Under the pieces are notes generated by a model that was given only the letters and a program-made list of their open reading frames with translations, did no database searches and had not been told where the DNA came from. The position numbers and the translations under genes were made by a program. This document shows positions 1 to 8,651 of a stretch of 64,000 nucleotides of DNA, piece by piece. The stretch's first letter is position 1, and every line of letters starts with the position of its first letter. The DNA comes from Gautieria morchelliformis (lineage: Eukaryota > Basidiomycota > Agaricomycetes > Gomphales > Gomphaceae): positions 124,001-188,000 of the forward strand of contig WHVA01000038.1 of the NCBI GenBank assembly GCA_015179125.1, in the 5' to 3' direction.

Positions 1-126
1 CCACTCCCAAAATTAGGGTGGAACAATAGAGTGGGCGCAACCCAAGAGGTTGAAGCCAAGCCCCCCGACCGGAGACCCAAGTTCAGCCTGGTATAGCTGA
101 ACTGCAGTACAAACACAACCTTAACA
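1..126 (+). repeat. 3' end of the 5' LTR of decayed Ty3 element (gypsy A)
   Basis: The first 126 bases end in TTAACA. They are followed by a leader beginning gtatatctgaactc and then by a degraded gag on the same strand. The layout and short motifs (gaagccaag, the AACA end followed by gtat) match the LTR-leader junction of gypsy G at 48734. The LTR start lies outside the window, so its length and age cannot be judged. LTR identity is inferred from position and this resemblance. Confidence 0.55.
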
Positions 127-158
127 GTATATCTGAACTCCTACACTCTTTGTTCAGA

Positions 159-1379
159 ATGCCGATTACCCAATCTTACACCCATGCCGAAGGCAGCCGC
201 ATAACGCCAACAATCGAAGCTCGGCATGCACGAGGTGCTTCAAGCGTCACAGAAAACCCCCGGTTCCATCACTGGTATTCCAACCCCACATCAGTTCAAC
301 CCGCACCCAGGCACTGAGTAATTGATGTTGGCCGAGGGAGCGTCAGCGAAGTCCCCAAGGAACCAAACGCTGAGCGCCCCGAGCCGAGTGACCCTGGCGA
401 TGGTGGTAGAGGTGGCCATGATTCCAATTCCAGTTCTGAGCATAATTCCGATCCTGAAGTAGCAGGCCCGAGACCTAATTCCAACCCAAATGCAGTGGCA
501 AATGGCAAGGAACAGGTTGGGCGATTGCTCAAGGCTTTGGAAAAGCTCACTGACAATGGGCTTGGTGGTGGTGGAGACCGAAGTGACTCACAGGCTAAAC
601 TCCGGGAACCCGACCAGTTTGATGGCTCAGACCCAAAAAAGCTTCGAGGATTTCTTCTCCAGTGCATGCTGAACTTCCGTGCCAAACCCCAAGCATTCTG
701 AGATGATTCTACGAAAATGAACTACGTTTTGTCCTTCCTCAAAGGAACAGCTCTGGATTACTTTGAGCCCTACCTTGCAGATGACCCTGCCGACGAACCC
801 GCATGGGCTTCGGATTACACGGCATTCACGGAAGAGCTCTACCTGAATTTTGGTCCCTACGATCAAGTTGCGGATGCTGAAATTTAGCTCGAGAACCTAG
901 TCATGAAGAACAACCACAAGGCAACCCAGTTTTTTGTTGAATTCTACAGGCTTGCATCTGTCCTCCAGTACAATGATTCAGCTTTGCGTCGCTGAGCCTA
1001 TTTGGCTTTGCCAAAGCAAGTCAAAGACGAGATGGTGCATTTTGACAAACCCCAAACCCTTGATGACCTCTGAGACCTTGTTCAGAAAATCAACCAGAGG
1101 TATTGGGAATGTCGCAGGAAGTCTCTTGCGAGACCCATTCCGCTCCCACACCCGAGGGCAAGAACGACAGGTCGGCCAACCAAAACCGAGGCTCCCAGAA
1201 CAACGACCGACGTCAAGGTCAAGGTTCCGGCAACTCCAACGCTAATGCTGGTAATAACCAAGGCAAAGGCAAGGACAAGCCAAAAGGGAATAGCCAGTCC
1301 AAGGGTCAGAAAAAACCCGAACCGGACAGACTCAGCAAGGACGGCAAACTCATGCCCACAGAATGCCAGTGTCATGACG
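159..1379 (+). pseudogene. Ty3/gypsy A gag, N-terminal part, inactivated
   Basis: One reading frame from the ATG at 159 encodes a retrotransposon capsid: an acidic Ser/Asn-rich N-terminus, then a capsid core of the FDGSD...LRGFLLQC...LNFGPYD type. The core aligns by eye with the gag of gypsy G at 49060-49560. The frame has in-phase stops at 315, 699, 885, 993 and 1071 but keeps its phase, so decay was mainly by point mutation. The reading stops at 1379, in the middle of the zinc knuckle, where the fold-back element entered; the remaining knuckle cysteine and histidine codons resume at 8652. It would have packaged element RNA in cytoplasmic particles. Confidence 0.85.
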
Positions 1380-2645
1380 TGTTTATCTCCCATACTCAGA
1401 AGCTCAGTTTTCCTATTTTCTCACCCCACCTTCGTGTTCGTTCCGATCACCATTGTTATGTTCGGCAACCAACTCTCGCTGTTCGCGCCAACTACCATAG
1501 CCGCGCCGTCAAACGCACGATCGACATCCTGGGACTGACTTGGCAGTCATCACTGGGCCTACCACCTCCTCTGCTTGACCCTCTTCCGATGGTGTTCTAA
1601 TAGTTGGGTTGTCATGACCTGTGCATTTCCTGCACCTTGGTATCCCCATTTTCCCTTTCGCTACTCCTCCTCAGTGTTCGCTTGGCTTCGCCCTCCACCT
1701 CGACCTCTCCTCCCCTATGTCACTTCTGTTCTCCCTTCCTTGCATTTCGCCGAACGACTATTCGCTGCTCGCATCATTCGCCAGAAGGCACACAATCAAA
1801 AACGATCGATACCATTCACCCGGCATGATGGTTCATCATTAACCCCATTGTCTTCTTAAATCCAACCCCATTGGGCGTTCGTATGGTCAAAGTATGTTCG
1901 CAGGACATCCCCTCCATAGGCCGTGTGGAATCAACCCAGTAGACCAAAAGTCCATGCAGGGTAGCATGTATACGGGTCCCAAGACATGGTTTTGTCCATA
2001 AGTGCCTTCGCCACCTTTACTCTCCGTCGTTTAATGTTCTCCCTCTTCTCACATTCTATTGTATATTTATTTCATCTATGTTGTATCATGGCTGTGCACC
2101 CCTATCCAACCCTGACTTGTGACAGCCTCTTTACTATTCGCTGATACCTTACGAGCATTCAATATAAGTAGTTTACATTCGCATGTATATTCCCCAGTTC
2201 AATTATCATACGTCGTCCATCTTGTGCAAACTTGACCTTGCTGTGATCATCGTCTTGAGCCTCCCCTTGAAGGTTTCTATCTTCAACCAGCCAAGGACTT
2301 AGGCATCACTTGTGAGTTCTCATACTTCATCTTCGTTACCTTAGCCTTCGAACTACTTTCTGTGCTGTTGGCGAAGGGCTCTGAAGGAGCACCTTCGCCA
2401 GCGAAGGGACCGTCGAAACTTAGACAGCCCTTCCGCGATATCTTGCACGTTACATCGTCAAGTGCTGCGAGCTATTTCGCTATGACTGTAGATAGGGCAC
2501 GCCCCGTTCGGGCAACCCTCTTGTTTCGTGAACATTCATCGGTTCACTTATTCGCCGAACGGCATACTTATTCGCACAAGTTATTCGGGCATTCACTGTG
2601 TTCACTAATACACGATATTAACGCCTAAAAACCAATCTTGACAGC
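1380..2645 (+). repeat. Left arm of the fold-back element
   Basis: About 1.27 kb, rich in ttcgcc/gttcgc motifs. From about 1755 to 2645 it matches the reverse complement of 7737-8510 plus 2680-2793, with scattered mismatches. The outer 1380-1755 is longer than its right-arm partner and contains a second copy of the tgtcatgac motif near 1610, which suggests a partial duplication of the left terminus. Short open frames here are unsupported by any protein similarity. Confidence 0.7.
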
Positions 2646-2679
2646 CAGCGTCACATGGATAACAACCTCTGCTTAGTAT
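2646..2679. other. Loop of the fold-back element
   Basis: Thirty-four bases separate the two arms. The innermost arm pairs (2620-2645 with 2680-2705) are near-perfect, so the transcript or a single strand would form a very stable hairpin. Confidence 0.65.
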
Positions 2680-2947
2680 GCTGTCAAGATTGGTTTTTAG
2701 GCGTTAACATCATGTATTAGTAAACACAGCGAATGCCCGAATGACTTGTGCGAATAAGTGTGCCATTCGGTGAAGAGGGTGAACCAATAAATGTGTAGAG
2801 GACAGGAATTATAGGCAGTAAGTATGGACTTGTTGCTCAAAAGAATAGACTAGAAATTAATTCACTACAGAGGATTTCTAGGTCAATAAATCGAAAGACC
2901 ACTAGACTAATTTACTTGCCTCTCTCAGTGAATTTAGTTGTCACTGA

Positions 2948-3170
2948 TGTAGAACGAAGGAGTAAATATGATCTGATATTCTACATTGATCTCAAGTAGA
3001 TCGTTCCTTTATATACAAATTATAATGTCCATTATATTACCAATCCCTTCGAGCTGCTGTGCCGATGCGATGCCGGCGCACCAGCAACCCGGGGTCGAGA
3101 GCGATCTCGAACCTCCGGCTAAATGCGTGCCGGCTCTGCCTCGGCAGTGTCATCGTTCCGATTACTAACA
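2948..3170 (-). repeat. 3' LTR of copia A
   Basis: Begins TGTAGAACG and ends ATTACTAACA on the plus strand. Identical by eye to the LTR at 7221-7443. The last 52 bases also encode the C-terminus of the gag-pol protein. Confidence 0.95.
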
Positions 3171-6100
3171 CTCCCCCTCAGCGAGAAGTCCCTTCGGTAA
3201 AATCCCAATTTCCCTAATAGATACCTGTGTTGATGCATGTCTAATCCCTTTGTAAATATGTCCGCTACGTTCTCCTTCGTCGGTACGTACGTAAGTGATG
3301 CCTCGTGAGAGGCCACTTTCTCACGGATAAAATGATATGCGACATTGATGTGTTTGGTACGCGCATGATACGTTGCGTCATGCGATAGTGTAATGGCGCC
3401 TAGATTGTCTGATCGAAGTGACGTGGGCTGGGTTTGATCGATTCCAAGTTCCTCGATGAAACGTCTCAGCCAGATTAATTGCTTGGCGCCCTCGGTAAGT
3501 GCCATGTATTCGGCCTCCGTGGTAGATAGCGCGATCGTTCGCTGCTTCTTCGAGCTCCATGCAATGGTTCCTCCTCCTAGCATAGCTACATAGCCACTAA
3601 TAGATAGTGCGTCGTTTCTATTAGCATAATCCGAGTCGACAAATATTTCGAGGTCGAGACCAGCGTCTCGTCGGAAGATTATGCCGTCGTCACGTGACCC
3701 TTTGAGGTACCTGAGCGCGTGCTTGATCGCCGTCCAGTGCTCGGTTCCGTAAGTAGTAGTGAATTGGCTCAGATGTTGTACGGTAAAGGCCAAATCAGGT
3801 CGCGTGCTGAGTGCTGCATACATGAGTGATCCGATCGCTTTGGCATAGGGTACTTCGGCAGTTGGACCTGTTGAGTCCATGGGTGTCGTGAGTTTGATCA
3901 TTTTATGCAGGGGTGTAGATACCGAATGAGCCGTTGTCATGTTGAATCGATCGAGTATGATGTCGATGTAATGTCCTTGAGACATGATTAGCGTTCCCTC
4001 ATCCCTATTCCTCTCAACTCTAATTCCCAATATTTTCTTCATTTCTCCTAAATCTGTTAAGGGGAATTTTCCATGAAGCTCCCCCTTGAGCTTAATCATC
4101 CCTCCCTTGGAGTCAGCAAATAGTCCGAAGTCGTCCACATATACAGATATGACTTCGATTGAATCCTTATCTTGTCTGATGTAGACGCATTCATCGGCTG
4201 TACTTTGATGGAAGCCGAGATCGAGTAGTAATTTGCGTAAGCGCTGATGCCAAGCTCGTCCCGATTGTTTGAGTCCGTAGAGCGCTCTGTATATTCTTAG
4301 AACGCGTCCAGATCCATCATCAAATCCGTCGGGCTGGCGCATGTAGATCTCCTCATCTATAGTTGAATTGAGGTAGGCGCCTTTGACATCCATCATTTCG
4401 ATTTCCCAATCGAGTGTGTTTGCGATCGCCAATAGAACACGTAGTGAATCGAATTTGACCACAGGTGAAGTTATCTCGTAGTAGTCCATTCCTGGCCTCT
4501 GTGTGAATCCTTGAGCCACGACCCTTGCTTTAGCCTTATCAAATTGTCCATCCGGTTGCGTTTTGACGGCGTATACCCATCGGCAACCGATAGCTATTCG
4601 TCCGGGTGGTAGTTCTGTTAATTCCCATGTTCTTAACGTTTTGTGTTGTTCCATCTCAATTTCCATTGCTTTCTCCCAGATCGGCGCATCATCACGTGAT
4701 ACCGCCGTTCTGTAATTCTCAGGTTCAGTGACGATTTCTCTCGTTATGTAAACCTGCTCGGTGCGTCCTGAATTATTCAGTTTCCGGTAATCCGGCCTTT
4801 GAGTGATACGCGCGCTCCGTCGGATCTCTGGAGCTAGCGCTTGTTCAGGTGGATCAGGAACGGGTGTCGTGTGGGGTGATGACGTCTGTGGGGTAGATGT
4901 GATCGGGTCCGGCACATGCTCGCGCGGTGAGTGCTCCCCCTCGAGCGGTGCCGTGTCATCATCGTCGTTGTCTGGGATAGGGTAGAGTCGGTTGTCATTT
5001 TCGTCGAATGTGATATTTCTCGAAATTTGAACATGTTTTGAGGCTTTATTGTAATACCTCCATGCTTTTGCATGTTCTGCTACTCCGACGAAGATGTGTT
5101 CTTCTGCCTTTGGATCAAGTTTAGCTCGTCGTTGATCCGGCACCATAACCCAACAATTTGTCCCGAATTCCTCTAGACGTGCTATGTTCGGCTTCTTGCC
5201 GAATAGTGCCTGGAACGGCGTTGCGTCATCTCCAAGCGCTCGCGTGGGTGATCGGTTTTTGATGTAACACGCGTAAGCCACGGCCTCGGGCCAGAGTATT
5301 TTTGGCAGGTTCTTGGCAAACATCATTGCCCGTGCGTGTTCGAGTAAGGTCCGGTTGAGTCGTTCGGCAATTCCATTCTGGGCTGGGGAGTATGGAGCTG
5401 TGGTCTCCATGATAATGCCATATTTTGCACAAAATTCCTTGAAATTCTTATTGACATATTCCCCTCCATTATCTGAGCGAAACCTCTTCAGTTTCTGACC
5501 TGTTTGGGTCTCGAGGAATGCCTTGTACGTCTCGAAGTGTTTGAGCGCTTCATCTTTGGCGCTCCCAAAATAGATGACCGTGTACCTCGATTTGATGTCC
5601 GTGAAAGAATAAAAGTACTTTTCACGTGATGGTCCCTCGGTCTGGGCAGGTCCCCATACATCGGATACTGTCAGGTCACCGACCTGTTCTACAGTGTCCT
5701 CGGCTCTTTTGGGGAATGGCTCCACATGCCGTTTGCCTTGTATGCATGCCTTGCACTGGCTCGGCTCGTTTGACTCGTCGATCTCGAGTCCAGTAACTAG
5801 GTCGTTAGATTTCAACAATTTTATGGAGTTTATGTTGACGTGCCCTAGTATCCTGTGCCATTTATCCCATGACCGTCCCTTTGCCGCTGCGGCAAAGTCC
5901 CGTGCCTCGACTGATCGAGTGACCCGTGCCTTCATACAGAACAGCCGCCCGCGCTTCTGTCCCTGTGCAAAGGTAACTCCGGCGCGTGATTTGAATTCGA
6001 CGCCGGTGCCTGAAAAAGTGGCTGTGTTGCCCTTATCAGTCAGACGCCCTACGCTGATAAGGTTGTTCGGCGCATCCGGTGCATGCTTGACGTCACGTAG

Positions 6101-7141
6101 CTCGATCGTGTTCGTCTTGGCGCCGATCTTGAATTCCATGTATATAGTGCCACGGCCTTGTGTATGTAGTACCGCGCCGGGTGAAATTCCTTCGATTTCC
6201 GATGGTTCCTCGGCATAGCTAGCGAAATCATTTCGGCTTCGAGCTATATGTGTTGTTGCCGCTGAATCGGCTAGCCAGTCGGATGCGGATATAGCACTGT
6301 ATGCTACCTCCTTAGATACAAATGCGAAGTCTTTTTCTTCTGCTTGTTTGACTGTTTCTTTGTTCCCTGATTTGAACCATTTCGGTGCTTGGCCTTCCTT
6401 GCCGCCACCTTTCGCCCAACAGTCCTTCACGTAATGACCCTTCTTGCCGCAATTTCGGCACTTTCCCTTTGTTGCTCCTGAGTCATCTTTCCTGGTCCTG
6501 TGACGTTGTTGCGCCTTAAGCGCCGTCTGCCGTGCCGATCCAGCTTTCCGTGCTCGATCCTCATCGAGGACCCGAGCTATTAATATATCAGCTGTTGTCC
6601 CGGCTCCACTGGCGTTTACTGCCGTAATAAACGCCGACCAAGAATCTGGTAATGACGTCAGCAACGTGTTCGAGAATTCGGTGTCACTGATGTAATGCCC
6701 CCGCGCATTCAGTTCCTGTTGAATGCCGCGGAGCTTGCGTACGTGCTCCTCCATGTTCGCGCCGTCCTCAGCAAGCGTCCGGAAGAAATCTCTTCGGAGA
6801 TTTATAATCCCCACTGCTCCCTTAGATTCGAATATAGCTTGTAGACTAGTCCATACAGCAAACGCAGACATCGTCTGATTGATGTAAACTAGTTGTTCAT
6901 CGGCAACTCTGAGGCAAATCTCTTTTCTAGCCTTCTTGTCCTTCCTTCTCCAATCGTCGATCTCCTGCTGTTCGGTCGCAGTGACGTTGTCGGCATCTGC
7001 CGGTCTCGGTTCCGTCTCCCTGCCGATAGCCACGTCCCACAGATCTGAGTCATCGAGTATCCACTCGAGCCGCCGGCGCCACGCCGCGTAATTATCCCCG
7101 TTCAAGGGATCGATCTTGTACGTGTTATTGCTACTCGACAT
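3119..7141 (-). CDS. Copia A Gag-Pol polyprotein (intact)
   Basis: A 1,340-residue frame with all Ty1/copia parts in order. The Gag region covers about 1-225 and a CX2CX4HX4C zinc knuckle lies at 228-241. The aspartic protease has DSA in place of the usual DSG/DTG near 292. The integrase has an HHCC zinc site (H429, H434, C463, C466) and catalytic D494, D557 and E593. Reverse transcriptase has MDVKGAYLN near 917 and YVDD at 1001-1004; RNase H has D1169 and E1209. The protein would build the particle, process itself, copy RNA to DNA and integrate it. The start is the first long-frame ATG, 80 bp inside the 5' LTR. The stop lies within the 3' LTR. No frameshift or internal stop was seen, so it is probably functional. 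Confidence 0.95.
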   Translation of the reverse strand: MSSSNNTYKIDPLNGDNYAAWRRRLEWILDDSDLWDVAIGRETEPRPADADNVTATEQQEIDDWRRKDKKARKEICLRVADEQLVYINQTMSAFAVWTSLQAIFESKGAVGIINLRRDFFRTLAEDGANMEEHVRKLRGIQQELNARGHYISDTEFSNTLLTSLPDSWSAFITAVNASGAGTTADILIARVLDEDRARKAGSARQTALKAQQRHRTRKDDSGATKGKCRNCGKKGHYVKDCWAKGGGKEGQAPKWFKSGNKETVKQAEEKDFAFVSKEVAYSAISASDWLADSAATTHIARSRNDFASYAEEPSEIEGISPGAVLHTQGRGTIYMEFKIGAKTNTIELRDVKHAPDAPNNLISVGRLTDKGNTATFSGTGVEFKSRAGVTFAQGQKRGRLFCMKARVTRSVEARDFAAAAKGRSWDKWHRILGHVNINSIKLLKSNDLVTGLEIDESNEPSQCKACIQGKRHVEPFPKRAEDTVEQVGDLTVSDVWGPAQTEGPSREKYFYSFTDIKSRYTVIYFGSAKDEALKHFETYKAFLETQTGQKLKRFRSDNGGEYVNKNFKEFCAKYGIIMETTAPYSPAQNGIAERLNRTLLEHARAMMFAKNLPKILWPEAVAYACYIKNRSPTRALGDDATPFQALFGKKPNIARLEEFGTNCWVMVPDQRRAKLDPKAEEHIFVGVAEHAKAWRYYNKASKHVQISRNITFDENDNRLYPIPDNDDDDTAPLEGEHSPREHVPDPITSTPQTSSPHTTPVPDPPEQALAPEIRRSARITQRPDYRKLNNSGRTEQVYITREIVTEPENYRTAVSRDDAPIWEKAMEIEMEQHKTLRTWELTELPPGRIAIGCRWVYAVKTQPDGQFDKAKARVVAQGFTQRPGMDYYEITSPVVKFDSLRVLLAIANTLDWEIEMMDVKGAYLNSTIDEEIYMRQPDGFDDGSGRVLRIYRALYGLKQSGRAWHQRLRKLLLDLGFHQSTADECVYIRQDKDSIEVISVYVDDFGLFADSKGGMIKLKGELHGKFPLTDLGEMKKILGIRVERNRDEGTLIMSQGHYIDIILDRFNMTTAHSVSTPLHKMIKLTTPMDSTGPTAEVPYAKAIGSLMYAALSTRPDLAFTVQHLSQFTTTYGTEHWTAIKHALRYLKGSRDDGIIFRRDAGLDLEIFVDSDYANRNDALSISGYVAMLGGGTIAWSSKKQRTIALSTTEAEYMALTEGAKQLIWLRRFIEELGIDQTQPTSLRSDNLGAITLSHDATYHARTKHINVAYHFIREKVASHEASLTYVPTKENVADIFTKGLDMHQHRYLLGKLGFYRRDFSLRGSVSNRNDDTAEAEPARI
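3171..3180 (-). promoter_or_regulatory. Polypurine tract of copia A
   Basis: On the minus strand a TGAGGGGGAG run abuts the 3' LTR, the expected primer for plus-strand DNA synthesis. The same GAGGGGGAG or GAGGGGGC motif sits at the same place in copia C, H, I, F and J. Confidence 0.85.
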
Positions 7142-7206
7142 CGTTGATCGGTATTGAGTTATTGGAGTATGGAGCGTAGTTAGATTTGTAGTAGTTTAGT
7201 TATGCG

Positions 7207-7220
7207 CGGGGCCCATAACC
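7207..7220 (-). promoter_or_regulatory. Primer-binding site of copia A (initiator tRNA-Met half)
   Basis: On the minus strand GGTTATGGGCCCCG lies directly after the 5' LTR. It is complementary to the anticodon arm of eukaryotic initiator tRNA-Met (GGGCCCAUAACC type) and not to a tRNA 3' end, which is the half-tRNA priming known from Drosophila copia. Its ATG opens a seven-codon upstream frame (7196-7216) ahead of the main start. Confidence 0.75.
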
Positions 7221-7443
7221 TGTAGAACGAAGGAGTAAATATGATCTGATATTCTACATTGATCTCAAGTAGATCGTTCCTTTATATACAAATTATAATG
7301 TCCATTATATTACCAATCCCTTCGAGCTGCTGTGCCGATGCGATGCCGGCGCACCAGCAACCCGGGGTCGAGAGCGATCTCGAACCTCCGGCTAAATGCG
7401 TGCCGGCTCTGCCTCGGCAGTGTCATCGTTCCGATTACTAACA
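7221..7443 (-). repeat. 5' LTR of copia A
   Basis: Identical by eye to 2948-3170. Read on the minus strand it should carry the promoter; a TATATA-containing stretch (tttgtatataaagg, around 7279-7292) lies about 150 bp from its start and is the likely core promoter. Confidence 0.9.
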
Positions 7444-8651
7444 ACTGAGAGAGAGGGAAATCTGTCTCACTGTGCATGTACTACTACCCGGCCCTTTAGC
7501 GCCCAAGAGCTCGCACGTCGAAGTCATTTCAGACTCCGCTGGGTGCAGCCGCTTGTGAAAGCAGAAATAACAAAATGAAATGGAGAGGTAGGGAGTGACT
7601 GGAAAACTTTGAAAATAATCAGAGAAATGGATGCATGGTACAAGAACAATGTGAGAAGAGATTGAAAAACCATACAACAAATTGAATATATTATGCTTGA
7701 TTTTGGTGCAGGAGGATAAATGCACCCAACAAAATGTTCACAAAATAAGAGGGCTACTCGAATGGAGCTCGCCCGATCTACAGTTGTAGCAAAATAGCCC
7801 ATGGCACTTGACGATGTAACGTGCAAGGTGTCACCGAAAGGTTGTCTAAGTGGCAACAATCCTTTCGCCGGTGAAGGGCTCCTTCGGAGCCCTTCGCCGA
7901 CAGCAGGGGAAGTAGTTCGAAAGCTAAGGTAACAAAGGTGGAGTATGAGAACTCACCAGTGATGCCTAAGTATTCTTCTGGTCGAAGATAGGGATCTACA
8001 AGAGAAGGCTTGAGACGATGATCACAGCGAGGTCAAGTTTGCACAAGATGGATATATGATAATTGAACTGAGGAATATACATGTGAATGTAAACTACTTA
8101 TATCAAATACTCGTATGGTAACAGCGAATGGGAAAGAGGCCGTCATGAGTCAGGGGTGGATAGGGGTGCTCAGTCATGATACAGATAGATGGATTAAACA
8201 TACAATAGAATGAAAGAAGGGTGCGAACATGAAACAACAGAGAGGAAAGGGGGCGAAGGGACCTATGTACTGAAATACAACTTGGGACCCGCATATACAC
8301 CACCCTGCATGGACTCTTCATCTGCTGGGTTGATCCTACACGACCTATGGGTAGAACATCCCGCGAATGCATTCTTGCCCTATGAACACCTAAAGGGGTT
8401 GGATTAAGAGGGTGATGGGGCTAGTGATGAACCATCATGCCCGGTAAATGGTATTGATCGTGTGTGATGGCGTGCCTGCTGGCGAATGATGCGAGCAGCG
8501 AATAGTCGTTCGAAGAATGGGGCGAACAGTGAATGGAGCAAGTGTAGAGGAAGAGTGGTCGAAGGGTTGGGCGAACTTAGGCGAACATGCAGGGGGAGTG
8601 CAGAACGGAAGGACAGAGTGGCTGAGTCTAGGAAATAAACATGTCATGACA

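Larger units (their letters stand above)
2948..7443 (-). mobile_element. Copia A, complete Ty1/copia retrotransposon
   Basis: The 4,496-bp element has two 223-bp LTRs (2948-3170 and 7221-7443) that are identical as far as I can read them. It is flanked by the 5-bp duplication ACTGA (2943-2947 and 7444-7448). A primer-binding site touches the 5' LTR, a purine tract touches the 3' LTR, and one uninterrupted gag-pol frame fills the interior. Identical LTRs imply a very recent insertion, so this is a candidate active element. It lies inside the hairpin of an older copia LTR. Confidence 0.95.
2794..7731 (-). repeat. Solo LTR of the copia I family, split by copia A
   Basis: Read on the minus strand this begins TGTTGGGTGCATTTAT (at 7731) and ends CCTGTCCTCTACA (at 2794), like the LTRs of copia H, I and F. 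Its net length without the inserted copia A is about 437 bp. It is flanked by the 5-bp duplication AAATG (2789-2793 and 7732-7736). No internal coding region remains, so the parent element was reduced to a solo LTR by LTR-LTR recombination before copia A landed in it. Confidence 0.85.
1380..8641. mobile_element. Fold-back DNA transposon with kilobase inverted arms, inserted in gypsy A
   Basis: The ends TGTTTATCTCC... and ...GGAAATAAACA are imperfect inverted repeats. They are flanked by a 10-bp duplication, TGTCATGACG at 1370-1379 and TGTCATGACA at 8642-8651, whose one difference is a CpG-type transition. Joining the flanks restores the gypsy A zinc-knuckle frame. The left arm runs 1380-2645, a 34-nt loop runs 2646-2679, and the right arm runs 2680-2793 and, after a later insertion, 7737-8641. 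Without the insertion the element is about 2.3 kb and almost wholly palindromic. I saw no transposase, so it is probably non-autonomous. A 10-bp duplication would fit Mutator-like elements, but that class is inference. Confidence 0.75.

Noticed and set aside
1604-2628. Several short plus-strand frames in the fold-back left arm
   Set aside because: They are not conserved in the right arm copy and show no protein similarity; the region is non-coding repeat.
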